A stretch of DNA of 64,000 nucleotides from Actinocorallia herbida (GTDB taxonomy: Bacteria; Actinomycetota; Actinomycetes; Streptosporangiales; Streptosporangiaceae). The notes beneath the pieces were generated by a model that saw only the letters and a list, made by a program, of their open reading frames with translations, did no database searches and was not told the DNA's origin. Shown piece by piece: positions 1-7,065 of this stretch (positions within the stretch are counted from its first letter, which is position 1; each line of letters starts with the position of its first letter). The position numbers and the translations under genes were made by a program. The stretch is taken from contig NZ_RJKE01000001.1 in the NCBI RefSeq assembly GCF_003751225.1, positions 9,052,001 to 9,116,000 of the forward strand. The letters run 5' to 3'.

Positions 1-720
1 TTCCTCGGGGCGCAGCTCCTCGTGATCATCGTGGTGTTCGCACTGGCCTCCTGGGGCAAGCTGCACGGGCCGAAGAACCGGATGGCCCTGGTCTACGCGC
101 TCGCCGAGGGCGTGCTGGCGCTGGCCCTGCTCGCGACCGACGCGCTGGTGCCGCGCCTGGTGACCGTGGCGGGGCTCGCCGCGGCGACCTGGGTGGTGAG
201 CGAGCTGCGCACGACCCGGCCCGACGACGGTTGCGGCTGCTTCGGCAGGCTGAGCCGCATCCGGATCGGCTGGCGCACGGTCGCGCGCACGGCGCTCATC
301 GCCGGGGTGGCGTTCGCCGCCTGCTGGGCGCCGATGGCGGGCTGGGAGGTGTTCGCCGACGGCCCCGGCCTCGCCGAGGTCTTCCTCGTCGCCGAGCTGG
401 CGGTCATCGCGGCGGTGTCCCCGGAATCCGCCGCGCTGCTCAAGCGTGCGGCGGTGCCGTGCGAGCGCCGCCCGGTGCCGCTCACCGACACGCTGCGGGT
501 GCTGCACGGCAGCGCGGCCTGGCGGAAGCACGGGGCGGGCCTAGGCGAGCCCTCGGACGTGTGGCGCGAGCTGTGCTGGCGGTTCCTGGTCTATCCGGTA
601 CGCGGCGGCGAGCTGGTCTTCGCGGTGTCCATCGCCGACGGCGAGGTCAGGGCCGCGCATGTCCCCGTGCTGCCCGAGCGCAACGGCTCGGGTCTGCTGT
701 CGGCTCCCGTCTTCGTCTGA
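1..720 (+). CDS. MauE/DoxX-like membrane protein (5' partial)
   Basis: The frame is open to the window edge (FLGAQLL precedes the first GTG at 22), so the gene probably starts upstream. About four hydrophobic segments fill the first 130 residues. A CGCFG motif near residue 72 is typical of the MauE family, membrane proteins thought to help thiol/disulfide handling during maturation of partner enzymes. The C-terminal 100 residues look soluble and do not resemble a family I can name. The specific substrate is unknown. Confidence 0.7.
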   Translation, partial: FLGAQLLVIIVVFALASWGKLHGPKNRMALVYALAEGVLALALLATDALVPRLVTVAGLAAATWVVSELRTTRPDDGCGCFGRLSRIRIGWRTVARTALIAGVAFAACWAPMAGWEVFADGPGLAEVFLVAELAVIAAVSPESAALLKRAAVPCERRPVPLTDTLRVLHGSAAWRKHGAGLGEPSDVWRELCWRFLVYPVRGGELVFAVSIADGEVRAAHVPVLPERNGSGLLSAPVFV

Positions 721-802
721 CACCCGGCTTCCGGCGAGCGCGGCTTCTGACACACACCACGACACTCCCGCAAAGGGGTTCGATCCACCCGGACTCAACA
801 GC

Positions 803-900
803 TCTCTACGGCTTTCTAGGCAGATCGCTAGAAAAACATAGAAACCACTCGTCACATCTCTCTACGGCTCTCTAGGGAAAACGCTAGAGAGCCGTAGAGA
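803..900. repeat. Two tandem four-unit palindromes built from TYTCTA/TAGARA
   Basis: Unit 1 (803-844) and unit 2 (859-900) share one plan: TYTCTA, 4 bp, TYTCTA, 10 bp, TAGARA, 4 bp, TAGARA. Hexamers start at 803, 813, 829, 839 and again at 859, 869, 885, 895. Unit 2 is a perfect 17-bp inverted repeat (859-875 and 884-900) around an 8-nt centre. The array lies between the 3' ends of two convergent genes. It could act as a terminator pair, but the strict spacing looks more like protein binding sites. Confidence 0.75.
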
Positions 901-923
901 TCCCGATCCGGCGACGACCGCCG

Positions 924-2117
924 TCAGGACGGCTGGGCCCGCAGGAACTTCCCGAAGTGCGGCACGGTGAAGGCGACGAGGCCGCGTTCCGCGCTGTAGA
1001 TGAGGCCCTTTTTGATGAGGCCGTCCCGCGCCGGGGAAAGGCTCGATGGCTTACGGCCCAGTTCATCGGCGACGGAGGCGGTGGGCACGGGTTCGTCGCC
1101 CAGGAGGGCCATCGCGCGCATGTAATCGCGTTCGGCCGGGGTGGCCCGCTCGTACCGGCTGCCGAAGAAGCCCACGGCGAGCTCGCTCTCCGCCTCGGGC
1201 GCGGCCACCGCGATGTCGTGCGCGGTGATGGGCGAGGTGGGCGCGAGGTCCCAGACGACCTTGGCGTAGGCCTGGACGAAGTAGGGATAGCCGTCCGCGG
1301 CCTCGTACAGGGCGTCGAGGGCCTCCGGGGTGAAGCTCACCTCCTCGCGTTCGGCCGGGACCAGCAGGGCCAGATCGGCCGACTCGCGGTCGAGGCGATC
1401 GATCCTGGCATAGCGGAAGAGCCGTTCGGAGTAGGACTTGCTGGCGCTCAGCACCGCGGGCAGGTGCGGCAGCCCGGCGCCGACGACGATCAACGGCCCG
1501 CCCGTCTGGGAGAGCTCGTGGCAGGCCGCGCAGAGCGCCGAGACGTCCTCGGCCGGGATGTCCTGCATCTCGTCGACGAACAGGCCGATGCCGACGCCGA
1601 GGTCGGTCGCCACGGAGGCGGCGTCGACGAACAGCTCGGTGAGGTCGATCTCGAGGTCGCCGGAATCGGCGCGGCCGCGCACGGCGGGCACGTCGATGCC
1701 CGGCTGCCAGCGGTGCGCCGGGGCCTTGGCCCGGGTGGTCGGCTGCGGCCCCGCCTGCGCGAACGCCTTGAGGACGCCGAGGAACCACTCGATCCGATCG
1801 GGCGCGCGGTGCCGGGGCGCGAGCTCGCGCACCGCGGTGTGCAGCGCCGCCGCGACCGGCCGCCGGATCGACTGCTCCGGCCGCGCCTCGATCTTGCCGG
1901 TGCCCCACAGCCGCTGGATGGCCATCGACCGGAAGGTGTTGAGCAGCACGGTCTTGCCGACGCCGCGCAGGCCGGTGACGACCATGCTGCGCTCGGGCCT
2001 GCCGCGCGCGACCCGTTCCAGCACCACCTCGAACTGGAGCAGCTCGCGGTCGCGCCCGGCGAGTTCCGGCGGACGCTGCCCGGCGCCTGGTGCGTAGGGA
2101 TTGCGTACGGGATCCAC
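924..2117 (-). CDS. AAA-family ATPase with C-terminal winged helix
   Basis: About 397 residues. The Walker A is GLRGVGKT and the Walker B region reads GLFVDEMQDI, followed by a sensor-like VVGAGLPHLP. This is the ORC1-like/STAND ATPase type often annotated only as ATP-binding protein. The C-terminus resembles a winged helix (VADELGRKPSSLSPARDGL). I chose the GTG at 2117 because it begins VDPVRNPYAPGAG and leaves an inverted repeat at 2150-2179 upstream; the frame itself extends to 2210. Its role is unknown. The flanking palindromes suggest a dedicated regulator or a DNA-associated function. Confidence 0.75.
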   Translation of the reverse strand: MDPVRNPYAPGAGQRPPELAGRDRELLQFEVVLERVARGRPERSMVVTGLRGVGKTVLLNTFRSMAIQRLWGTGKIEARPEQSIRRPVAAALHTAVRELAPRHRAPDRIEWFLGVLKAFAQAGPQPTTRAKAPAHRWQPGIDVPAVRGRADSGDLEIDLTELFVDAASVATDLGVGIGLFVDEMQDIPAEDVSALCAACHELSQTGGPLIVVGAGLPHLPAVLSASKSYSERLFRYARIDRLDRESADLALLVPAEREEVSFTPEALDALYEAADGYPYFVQAYAKVVWDLAPTSPITAHDIAVAAPEAESELAVGFFGSRYERATPAERDYMRAMALLGDEPVPTASVADELGRKPSSLSPARDGLIKKGLIYSAERGLVAFTVPHFGKFLRAQPS

Positions 2118-2149
2118 GCTCTCGGACTCTATGAGCCCATATAGCGATG

Positions 2150-2179
2150 GCCGTAGATTTCCGTATGAACATCTACGGC
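2150..2179. promoter_or_regulatory. Inverted repeat in the ATPase promoter
   Basis: GCCGTAGAT (2150-2158) and ATCTACGGC (2171-2179) are perfect inverted arms around 12 bp. On the minus strand a TATATG that could serve as -10 follows about 8 bp further on, ahead of the proposed GTG start. The TCTACGGC/GCCGTAGA core is the same as in the 803-900 array at the other end of the gene, so one protein may bind both sides. Confidence 0.55.
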
Positions 2180-2387
2180 GTGTCGCCAATACAGCCATGA
2201 TTCCCCCCAACCCCGACTAGACGGCGCCGTGCGGCACGCACGCGCGACCAGGACACGCACAGAATCAAGAGACGCGCGGAGCAAGAGACGCGTAATCGAA
2301 GATCCGTTCGATCGTGCCGCCCACCGTAACGCACAAATGTTCGACTCGCCAGCGACCTTGTGGAAAACCTGGCGGTAGGCTCGCCGC

Positions 2388-2852
2388 ATGGCTGAAACGC
2401 GCTGGCTCGACGCAACCCAGCAAGGCCAGTGGCGCTCCTACCTCGACGGCAGCTCGCTGCTTCTGGAGCTGCTGGACCGCGAGTTGAAGGCCACGCACGG
2501 CCTCACGATGTCCGAGTACGAGATCCTCGTCCGCCTGTCCGAGGCCCCCGGCAGGACCCTGCGGATGGCCGAGCTGGCCCAGATGGCGTACCACTCGCGC
2601 AGCAGGCTCTCGCACACGTGCGCGCGGCTGGAGGCCAAGGGCCTGGTGGTCCGGGTGCCCTGCGACGACGACAAGCGCGGTGTGAACGCGGTCCTCACCG
2701 AGGAGGGCTACGCGTTGCTCGGCGAGGCCGCGCACGACCACGTCAGGACGGTCCGGCAGCACTTCGTGGACCTTCTCGACGCCGAGGAGCTCGCGGTCGT
2801 CGGCCGGGTCTTCGCCAGGATCGCCGAGCAGGCCCGCCCCGCCATCGGCTGA
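2388..2852 (+). CDS. MarR-family transcriptional regulator
   Basis: 154 residues, the usual MarR length. The winged helix spans roughly residues 45-110, with recognition region RMAELAQMAYHSRSRLSHT and a wing rich in D/K/R (CDDDKRG). The N- and C-terminal helices would form the dimer interface. MarR proteins usually repress a neighbouring efflux or catabolic gene and release on ligand binding. The next gene is convergent, so the target is not evident here. Confidence 0.9.
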   Translation: MAETRWLDATQQGQWRSYLDGSSLLLELLDRELKATHGLTMSEYEILVRLSEAPGRTLRMAELAQMAYHSRSRLSHTCARLEAKGLVVRVPCDDDKRGVNAVLTEEGYALLGEAAHDHVRTVRQHFVDLLDAEELAVVGRVFARIAEQARPAIG

Positions 2853-2896
2853 CGCCTGGGCGGTGCCCGTAGGCGCGGTCGCCCGGCCCGGCCGGC

Positions 2897-3292
2897 TCAG
2901 TTCAGCCCGGTCGCGAAGCCGAGCGAGAACAGCGTCAGCGCGATCCAGGCGGCCATCATGCCGAAGCCGATGGCCCTGAACGAGTGACCCACGAGCTTCA
3001 CCATCACGGTCCCGATGCCGAAGGCGACGACGATCAGCACGACCGACTGGGCGCTGCTGGTCACGTCCCGGTCGCGTAGGGGCGCCCACATGACGATCAG
3101 GTCGATCAGCGCGAAGAGCAGCGCGCCGCATCCGCCGAGCACCCAGTCGCGGGTGGACGGCCGGGCGCCGAGGAACGCGGGCCAGGACGGGAGGGCGGGT
3201 TCGGGGGGCAGGTCCCGGACTGGCTCGGCGGGTCCGTCCTCGCCGCCGAACAGCTCGTCCGAGAGGGTCGGGCGTTCGTCCTTCTCGGTCAT
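2897..3292 (-). CDS. Small polytopic membrane protein
   Basis: 131 residues starting MTEKDERPTLSD. An acidic, proline-rich cytoplasmic head of about 45 residues is followed by three or four hydrophobic helices (LFALIDLIVMWAP, VVLIVVAFGIGTVMV, IGFGMMAAWIALTLFSLGF). I do not recognise the family. Its start lies 16 bp from the start of the divergent M15 peptidase gene, so the two promoters must reach into each other's coding sequence. Confidence 0.7.
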   Translation of the reverse strand: MTEKDERPTLSDELFGGEDGPAEPVRDLPPEPALPSWPAFLGARPSTRDWVLGGCGALLFALIDLIVMWAPLRDRDVTSSAQSVVLIVVAFGIGTVMVKLVGHSFRAIGFGMMAAWIALTLFSLGFATGLN

Positions 3293-3308
3293 GGGCGATC
3301 CTGAGGTG

Positions 3309-4040
3309 ATGGACGTTGTACGGACAGTTCCGATACTTGCCCTGACAGCCGTCTTCCTCGTCGGGTCGGCCGCATGTGGCCAGACCGAGGAGGTGCCGGA
3401 CCGCGCCGCGTCGCCATCGGGGTTCGCCTCTCCTTCCGATGCGGGGGAGCCCACGCCGACCCCGACACCTGACAAAGCCGCGTTCAAGGCCGACATCTCG
3501 AAGCTGACGGCGGCGGATCTCGAGCACTCGTGGCGGGAGGGGTGCCCGGTTCCGGTCTCGGGGCTCCGACTGATCACCATGCCTTATTGGGGTTTTGACG
3601 GCAAAACCCACGAAGGCGGGAAGCTCGTGGTGAACGCCGAGGTCGCCCAGGACGTCGCCGACACCTTCGGGAAGCTCTACAAGAACAAGTTCCCGATCCG
3701 GAAGATGGTCCCGGTCGACGTCTACAAGGGCGACGACTTCGATTCGATCGAGGCGGACAACACCTCGGCCTTCAACTGCCGGCCGGCGACGGGTTCGTCG
3801 AACTGGTCGCGGCACGCCTACGGCATGGCCGTGGACATCAACCCGTGCGAGAACCCCTACGTCTCGACGTCCGGGGAGATCGCGCACCCGCGCTGCAAGA
3901 AGTTCTACACCGACCGGTCCCCGGCGCCCGGGGTGATCACCTCGGGCGACAAGACGGTCAGGGCGTTCGAGGCGATCGGCTGGCAGTGGGGCGGCTACTG
4001 GGCCGGCACCAAGGACTTCCAGCACTTCGACAAGCGCTGA
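3309..4040 (+). CDS. M15-family peptidase lipoprotein (VanY-like)
   Basis: 243 residues. The N-terminus is a lipoprotein signal with lipobox SAAC, followed by a Pro/Thr-rich linker. The peptidase domain shows zinc ligands in SRHAYGMAVDINP and a downstream FQHFD, the arrangement of M15 D-Ala-D-Ala or L-Ala-D-Glu carboxypeptidases. It should trim peptidoglycan peptides outside the membrane. The ATG at 3309 is preceded closely by TGAGG; an in-frame ATG at 3291 is the alternative. Confidence 0.85.
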   Translation: MDVVRTVPILALTAVFLVGSAACGQTEEVPDRAASPSGFASPSDAGEPTPTPTPDKAAFKADISKLTAADLEHSWREGCPVPVSGLRLITMPYWGFDGKTHEGGKLVVNAEVAQDVADTFGKLYKNKFPIRKMVPVDVYKGDDFDSIEADNTSAFNCRPATGSSNWSRHAYGMAVDINPCENPYVSTSGEIAHPRCKKFYTDRSPAPGVITSGDKTVRAFEAIGWQWGGYWAGTKDFQHFDKR

Positions 4041-4071
4041 CGGGGCGGTCCCGAAGCGGGAGCTCCTGGTT

Positions 4072-4116
4072 CCGTACGGCCGCGGCGGGGGCGCGGACAC
4101 CACCGCGGCCGTACGG
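4072..4116 (+). terminator. Hairpin after the M15 peptidase gene
   Basis: CCGTACGGCCGCGG (4072-4085) pairs perfectly with 4103-4116 around a 17-nt loop, starting 31 bp after the stop codon. There is no strong T tract, which is normal for GC-rich actinobacterial terminators. Confidence 0.6.
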
Positions 4117-4232
4117 GGTTCATGGGGTCATGACCGCATGACCATGCTCTGAACAATTACCTTCCCGAGCGCCCTCATGTGGGCAAATCACCAGAACTCG
4201 TCCCATGTAGGTCGCGTCACACCCCTTCGCCC

Positions 4233-4278
4233 GTCAACCATGGTTGACAACCCTCGCGCGTCAACCTACATTGACAGC
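4233..4278 (+). promoter_or_regulatory. Promoter with two palindromic operators
   Basis: TTGACA (4244-4249), a 17-bp spacer and TACATT (4267-4272) make a textbook promoter. Its predicted start falls at about 4279, the A of the next ATG, so the mRNA should be leaderless. GTCAACCATGGTTGAC (4233-4248) is a perfect palindrome over the -35. GTCAACCTACATTGAC (4260-4275) is a near copy over the -10. Their centres are 27 bp apart. Confidence 0.8.
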
Positions 4279-4533
4279 ATGAGCGATGGAGTACAGCTCG
4301 CCCGTGAGGCGGGCAGCCGCGACCCGGCCGTAGGGCTGCGCGCGGTACGAGCGCTAAGAGAGCTCGCCGAGCGCCTGGAGGGCCTCCAGGTCGGCAATGC
4401 GCGCGCGCTCGGCTGGTCTTGGCAGGACATCGCCGAGGCCCTCGGCGTCAGCCGCCAGGCGGTCCACAAGAAGCACCGGAAGATCGAGACAGTGCCGCCG
4501 GTGTCCCCGGCCGCGCGGGGCAGGGAGGACTGA
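4279..4533 (+). CDS. Small helix-turn-helix protein
   Basis: 84 residues from MSDGVQLAREAG. The HTH is WQDIAEALGVSRQAVHKKH near the C-terminus, preceded by a helical region (RALRELAERLEGLQ) that may dimerise. The start sits at the predicted transcription start of a promoter covered by two GTCAACC palindromes, so autoregulation is likely. The Clp_N gene follows after 1 bp, making the pair an operon. This partnership suggests control of a stress or proteolysis function. Confidence 0.85.
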   Translation: MSDGVQLAREAGSRDPAVGLRAVRALRELAERLEGLQVGNARALGWSWQDIAEALGVSRQAVHKKHRKIETVPPVSPAARGRED

Positions 4534-4534
4534 C

Positions 4535-5074
4535 GTGCTGGAACGCTTCACCAAGGAGGCCCGCGAGGCCGTCGTGCGCACCCAGGCCGAGGCCAGGGAG
4601 CTCCACCACGGCGAGATCACCACCGCGCACCTCCTGCTCGGGCTCTTCGGCCCGCACAGCGGCTCGGCCGGACGCGCGCTGGCGGCCCACGGCCTCTCCC
4701 CGGACGTGCTGCGGCCCCTCGTCGCCCGTCAGTCGGGCGGCCTCGACCCCGACGCCCTGGCCGCCATCGGCATCGACCTCGACGCCGTCCGGGAGGCCAC
4801 CGAGGCCACATTCGGCCCCGGCGCGCTCGACGCGCGGCCGGGCGGGCGACGGTCCGGCCACATCAGGTTCTCCGCCGAAGCCAAGAAGGTCCTTGAACTC
4901 GCGTTGCGGCAGGCCATCCGCCATAAGCAGCGCTTCATCTGCGACGGGCACATCCTGCTGGGACTGCTGATGCTCCCGGGCTCCCCCGCGGTGGCCGCCC
5001 TGCGCGCCGCCCACGTCGATCTGGAGGCCCTCAGGGCGGACGTCGAGAGGGAGGTCGCCGACCTGGCCGCCTGA
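4535..5074 (+). CDS. Stand-alone Clp N-domain protein
   Basis: 179 residues starting at GTG, with GGGAGG six bases upstream. The sequence MLERFTKEAREAVVRTQ and the motif ITTAHLLLGLF match the first ClpA/ClpC N-domain repeat. A second repeat (RFSAEAKKVLELALRQA, DGHILLGLL) follows from about residue 108. There is no AAA module, so it cannot unfold proteins itself. It may act as an adaptor or substrate trap for ClpC, or titrate its adaptors. Confidence 0.88.
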   Translation: MLERFTKEAREAVVRTQAEARELHHGEITTAHLLLGLFGPHSGSAGRALAAHGLSPDVLRPLVARQSGGLDPDALAAIGIDLDAVREATEATFGPGALDARPGGRRSGHIRFSAEAKKVLELALRQAIRHKQRFICDGHILLGLLMLPGSPAVAALRAAHVDLEALRADVEREVADLAA

Positions 5075-5164
5075 CCGGCCCCGGCCTTCTGAGCGCCGTG
5101 TCAAGCCCTGGCGGGTGAGAAAGGAGAATCCCAGCCGTCACATGCGTTGGCTATCCTCCCGCGC

Positions 5165-5344
5165 ATGGCTGAGAACGAACTGGATCCCGCGCGGAGTACC
5201 CAGCAGTTCCGCGCGTTCACCGAGCAGAACCGTCCGGAGCCTCCGGCTCCTTCCGGGCCGCCCATGGGGATCATCGCGGCGGTGGCCGCCGTGGCCGCGG
5301 TCGTGGCGATCGCCATCGTCGCCCTCATGGTGCTGATGGGCTGA
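5165..5344 (+). CDS. Small single-span membrane protein
   Basis: 59 residues: a polar N-terminal half (MAENELDPARSTQQFRAF) and one C-terminal transmembrane helix rich in A, V and I, ending in LMG. The ATG at 5165 follows a TATCCT that could be a -10 box about 10 bp before it, so the message may be leaderless. Function unknown. Confidence 0.6.
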   Translation: MAENELDPARSTQQFRAFTEQNRPEPPAPSGPPMGIIAAVAAVAAVVAIAIVALMVLMG

Positions 5345-5373
5345 CGCCGACCTCCGGGCCGCGCCGCGCTAGG

Positions 5374-5460
5374 CGGAGGGTATGGGATTCGAACCCATGG
5401 GACCCGTGAAGGCCCGGGCGCTTTCAAGGCGCCTGCACTCGTCCACTATGCGAACCCTCC
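5374..5460 (-). tRNA. tRNA-Ser(UGA)
   Basis: Read on the minus strand, GGAGGGT (from 5460) pairs with ACCCTCC (ending at 5375), with discriminator G at 5374. The anticodon loop CTTGAAA gives UGA. A long variable arm and the T loop GGTTCGAATCC are present; 87 nt fits a class II serine tRNA. Confidence 0.93.
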
Positions 5461-5525
5461 AGTGGCGGACACCACGATAGCGGCCCGGGGCACCGGCGTG
5501 CTCGCCGATGGATAGCGTGATGACC

Positions 5526-6491
5526 ATGCATGCGATCTCCATTGACACGCCGGGCGGCCCCGAGGCCCTGGTCTGGGGCGAGGTCCCCGATCCGGTCCCG
5601 GGCGAGGGCGAGGTACTGCTCGACGTCGTCGCGAGCGCCGTGAACCGCGCGGATGTGCTCCAGCGGATGGGCTTCTACAATCCGCCGCCAGGGGCGTCCC
5701 CTTACCCCGGTCTGGAGGTCTCCGGACGCGTCGGCGCGCTGGGCCCGGGGGTCGAAGGCTGGAAGGTCGGCGACGAGGTGTGCGCGCTTCTGGCCGGTGG
5801 TGGGTACGCCGAGAAGGTGGCGGTTCCGCACACCCAGCTCCTTCCGGTCCCCGCGGGCGTCTCCCTCGTGGAGGCGGCCGGGCTGCCCGAAGTCGTCTGC
5901 ACGGTCTGGTCCAACGTCTTCCTGGACGCCGGTCTCACCAAAGGCGACCGCTTCCTCGTGCACGGCGGAGGCAGCGGCATAGGCACGATGGCCATCCAGC
6001 TCGCGAAGGCCGCCGGCGCGTACGTCGCCTGTACCGTCGGCACCGAGGAGAAGGCGGAACGGTGCCGGGAGCTGGGCGCCGACCTCACGGTCAACTACCG
6101 CACCGAGGACTTCGTCGAGTCCGGAGGCTACGACGTGATCCTCGACAACATGGGCGCGAAGTACCTCGCGAGGAACGTCACCGCCCTGAACACCGGGGGC
6201 CGCCTCATGGTCATCGGCCTCCAGGGCGGGGCCAAGGGCGAACTCGACCTCGGCGCGCTGCTCGCCAAGCGCGCCTCGGTCCACGCAACCTCACTGCGGG
6301 CCCGCTCGTTGGACGACAAGGCGCGCATCGTCGCCTCGGTGCGCGAGCGGGTCTGGCCGCTCGTCGCGGCGGGCTCGGTCCGGCCGGTGATCGACCGGAC
6401 GGTGCCGATGGCGGAGGCGGCCGAGGCACATCGGCTGATGGAGAACAGCGGCCACTTCGGGAAGATCTTGTTGGAGACTGGGGAGTCATGA
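5526..6491 (+). CDS. NAD(P)H quinone oxidoreductase, PIG3/TP53I3 type
   Basis: 321 residues of the medium-chain dehydrogenase superfamily without zinc ligands. The substrate-domain signature SAVNRADVLQRMGFYNPPPG marks the PIG3-like branch. The Rossmann motif is VHGGGSGIGTMAIQLAKAAG. It should reduce quinones or other enone acceptors with NADPH in the cytoplasm. Start at MHAISIDTPGG; an ATG two codons earlier (5520) is also possible. The stop overlaps the next start as ATGA, implying translational coupling to the proteasome activator gene. Confidence 0.85.
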   Translation: MHAISIDTPGGPEALVWGEVPDPVPGEGEVLLDVVASAVNRADVLQRMGFYNPPPGASPYPGLEVSGRVGALGPGVEGWKVGDEVCALLAGGGYAEKVAVPHTQLLPVPAGVSLVEAAGLPEVVCTVWSNVFLDAGLTKGDRFLVHGGGSGIGTMAIQLAKAAGAYVACTVGTEEKAERCRELGADLTVNYRTEDFVESGGYDVILDNMGAKYLARNVTALNTGGRLMVIGLQGGAKGELDLGALLAKRASVHATSLRARSLDDKARIVASVRERVWPLVAAGSVRPVIDRTVPMAEAAEAHRLMENSGHFGKILLETGES

Positions 6492-7018
6492 GCGAACAGG
6501 AGCAGGAGCCGCACGTGCTGATCGTCGGACCGGGCAAGATCGGCGACCAGCTCGGCGGCCACGACGCCGACGATGACGACGAGCAGCAGCGCCCCCTCAC
6601 CGAGATGGTGGAGCAGCCCGCGAAGGTCATGCGCATCGGCGGCATGATCAGGCAGCTGCTGGAGGAGGTGAAGGCCGCCCCCCTGGACGAGGCGAGCCGC
6701 GTCCGCCTCAGGGAGATCCACACCTCGTCCATCAAGGAGCTGGAGGACGGCCTCGCCCCGGAACTCGTCGAGGAGCTCGAGCGGCTGTCGCTGCCGTTCG
6801 CCTCGGAGGTGCCGAGCGAGTCCGAGCTGCGGATCGCCCAGGCCCAGCTCGTCGGCTGGCTCGAGGGGCTGTTCCACGGCATTCAGACCACGCTGTTCGC
6901 CCAGCAGATGGCCGCCCGCGCGCAGCTGGAGCAGATGCGCCGGGCGCTGCCCGCGGGCATGGTCCCGCCCGGTGGTCACGAGGACGACCGCGGTGGTTCC
7001 AGCGGTCCCTACCTGTAA
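6488..7018 (+). CDS. bpa: Bacterial proteasome activator Bpa/PafE (DUF2587)
   Basis: 176 residues with the helical-bundle core of the Bpa family (PAKVMRIGGMIRQLLEEVK, IQTTLFAQQMAARAQLEQMR). Bpa forms ATP-independent dodecameric rings that open the 20S proteasome for unfolded proteins. In the mycobacterial protein the C-terminal GQYL docks on the proteasome; here the end is GPYL. The N-terminus is acidic and disordered (HDADDDDEQQ). The gene is coupled to the upstream oxidoreductase. The proteasome genes are outside this window. Confidence 0.9.
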   Translation: MSEQEQEPHVLIVGPGKIGDQLGGHDADDDDEQQRPLTEMVEQPAKVMRIGGMIRQLLEEVKAAPLDEASRVRLREIHTSSIKELEDGLAPELVEELERLSLPFASEVPSESELRIAQAQLVGWLEGLFHGIQTTLFAQQMAARAQLEQMRRALPAGMVPPGGHEDDRGGSSGPYL

Positions 7019-7026
7019 GGAGTGAG

Positions 7027-7058
7027 CGCGAGGAGCGGGTGGACGCCCGCTCCTCGCG
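7027..7058 (+). terminator. Strong hairpin between bpa and the HAD gene
   Basis: CGCGAGGAGCGGG (7027-7039) pairs perfectly with 7046-7058 around a 6-nt loop. It ends 8 nt before the HAD gene ATG at 7066, so it would occupy that gene's ribosome binding region on any read-through transcript. Confidence 0.6.
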
Positions 7059-7065
7059 GCAGAAC

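Noticed and set aside
957-2144. Long plus-strand frame opposite the AAA ATPase
   Set aside because: Composition is a GC-skewed mirror of the ATPase codons, with no RBS or domain.
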